DNA of 64,000 nt from Anseranas semipalmata. Taxonomy: Eukaryota; Chordata; Aves; Anseriformes; Anseranatidae. Shown here piece by piece: positions 63,861 through 64,000 of this stretch (position 1 is its first letter; each line of letters opens with the position of its first letter). The position numbers and the translations under genes were made by a program. Location of the stretch: the NCBI GenBank assembly GCA_013399115.1, contig VXAA01001237.1, positions 172,400-236,399 on the forward strand. The letters are read 5' to 3'. Below the pieces are notes generated by a model. The model was not told where the DNA came from. It did not search any database and saw only the letters and a list, made by a program, of their open reading frames with translations.

Positions 63861-64000
63861 GAATGCAATGAGTTCAGACTCTTAGTCTGTGTTGTTACTG
63901 CACGTTTGCCCCCTCAGCAGTGCTTTTTCTTTTTTTTTTCCTTTCTTTTTTTTTTTTATAGCCCAGAAGGTTGCCATATACAGAAGGCTTTGAAATAGCA
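63861..64000. other. Flank beyond the CR1 element
   Basis: The last 140 bases include T-rich runs (63929-63958) and no recognised feature. Confidence 0.6.

Overview
The window is vertebrate nuclear DNA, almost certainly from a bird. It is AT-rich, has GT-AG introns of up to 18 kb and carries CR1 LINE copies and an avian-type ERV LTR. The one gene recognised with confidence is RORB (retinoid-related orphan receptor beta, NR1F2) on the + strand. Nine coding exons are present, from 10978 to the stop codon at 46999-47001. They total 1373 coding bases. Adding the seven bases (start codon, Arg codon and first base of Ala) expected from a first exon left of the window gives exactly 459 codons plus stop, the size of the RORbeta1 isoform. 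All exon phases join and all introns are GT-AG.

Layout: 1-10977 is the 3' part of intron 1 and holds a solo LTR at about 9441-9974. Exons 2 and 3 (10978-11063, 15267-15408) encode the two zinc fingers. Exon 4 (18440-18841) encodes the C-terminal extension and hinge. An 18.0-kb intron 4 follows; it contains two very old CR1 fragments, a (GAA/CAA)n tract and an (AAAAG)n tract. Exons 5-10 (36872-47001) encode the ligand-binding domain, ending in the AF-2 helix. About 10 kb of AT-rich sequence after the stop (47002 to about 57100) is probably largely RORB 3' UTR, but its end cannot be fixed from sequence alone. From there to 62904 no gene is recognised. A 5'-truncated CR1 element on the minus strand fills about 62905-63860. 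There are two assembly-uncertain spots: 18 Ns at 15180-15197, just upstream of exon 3, and one N in a poly-T run at 47219.

The most interesting non-standard signal is in intron 2. A TATA-like motif and tandem TAATC homeodomain sites precede an ATG whose 19-codon frame runs to a good splice donor in the phase needed to join exon 3. If real, this would be an alternative RORB first exon giving a receptor without the first zinc finger. It is a hypothesis that RNA data would settle. No bacterial-type system, CRISPR array, tRNA or rRNA was seen.
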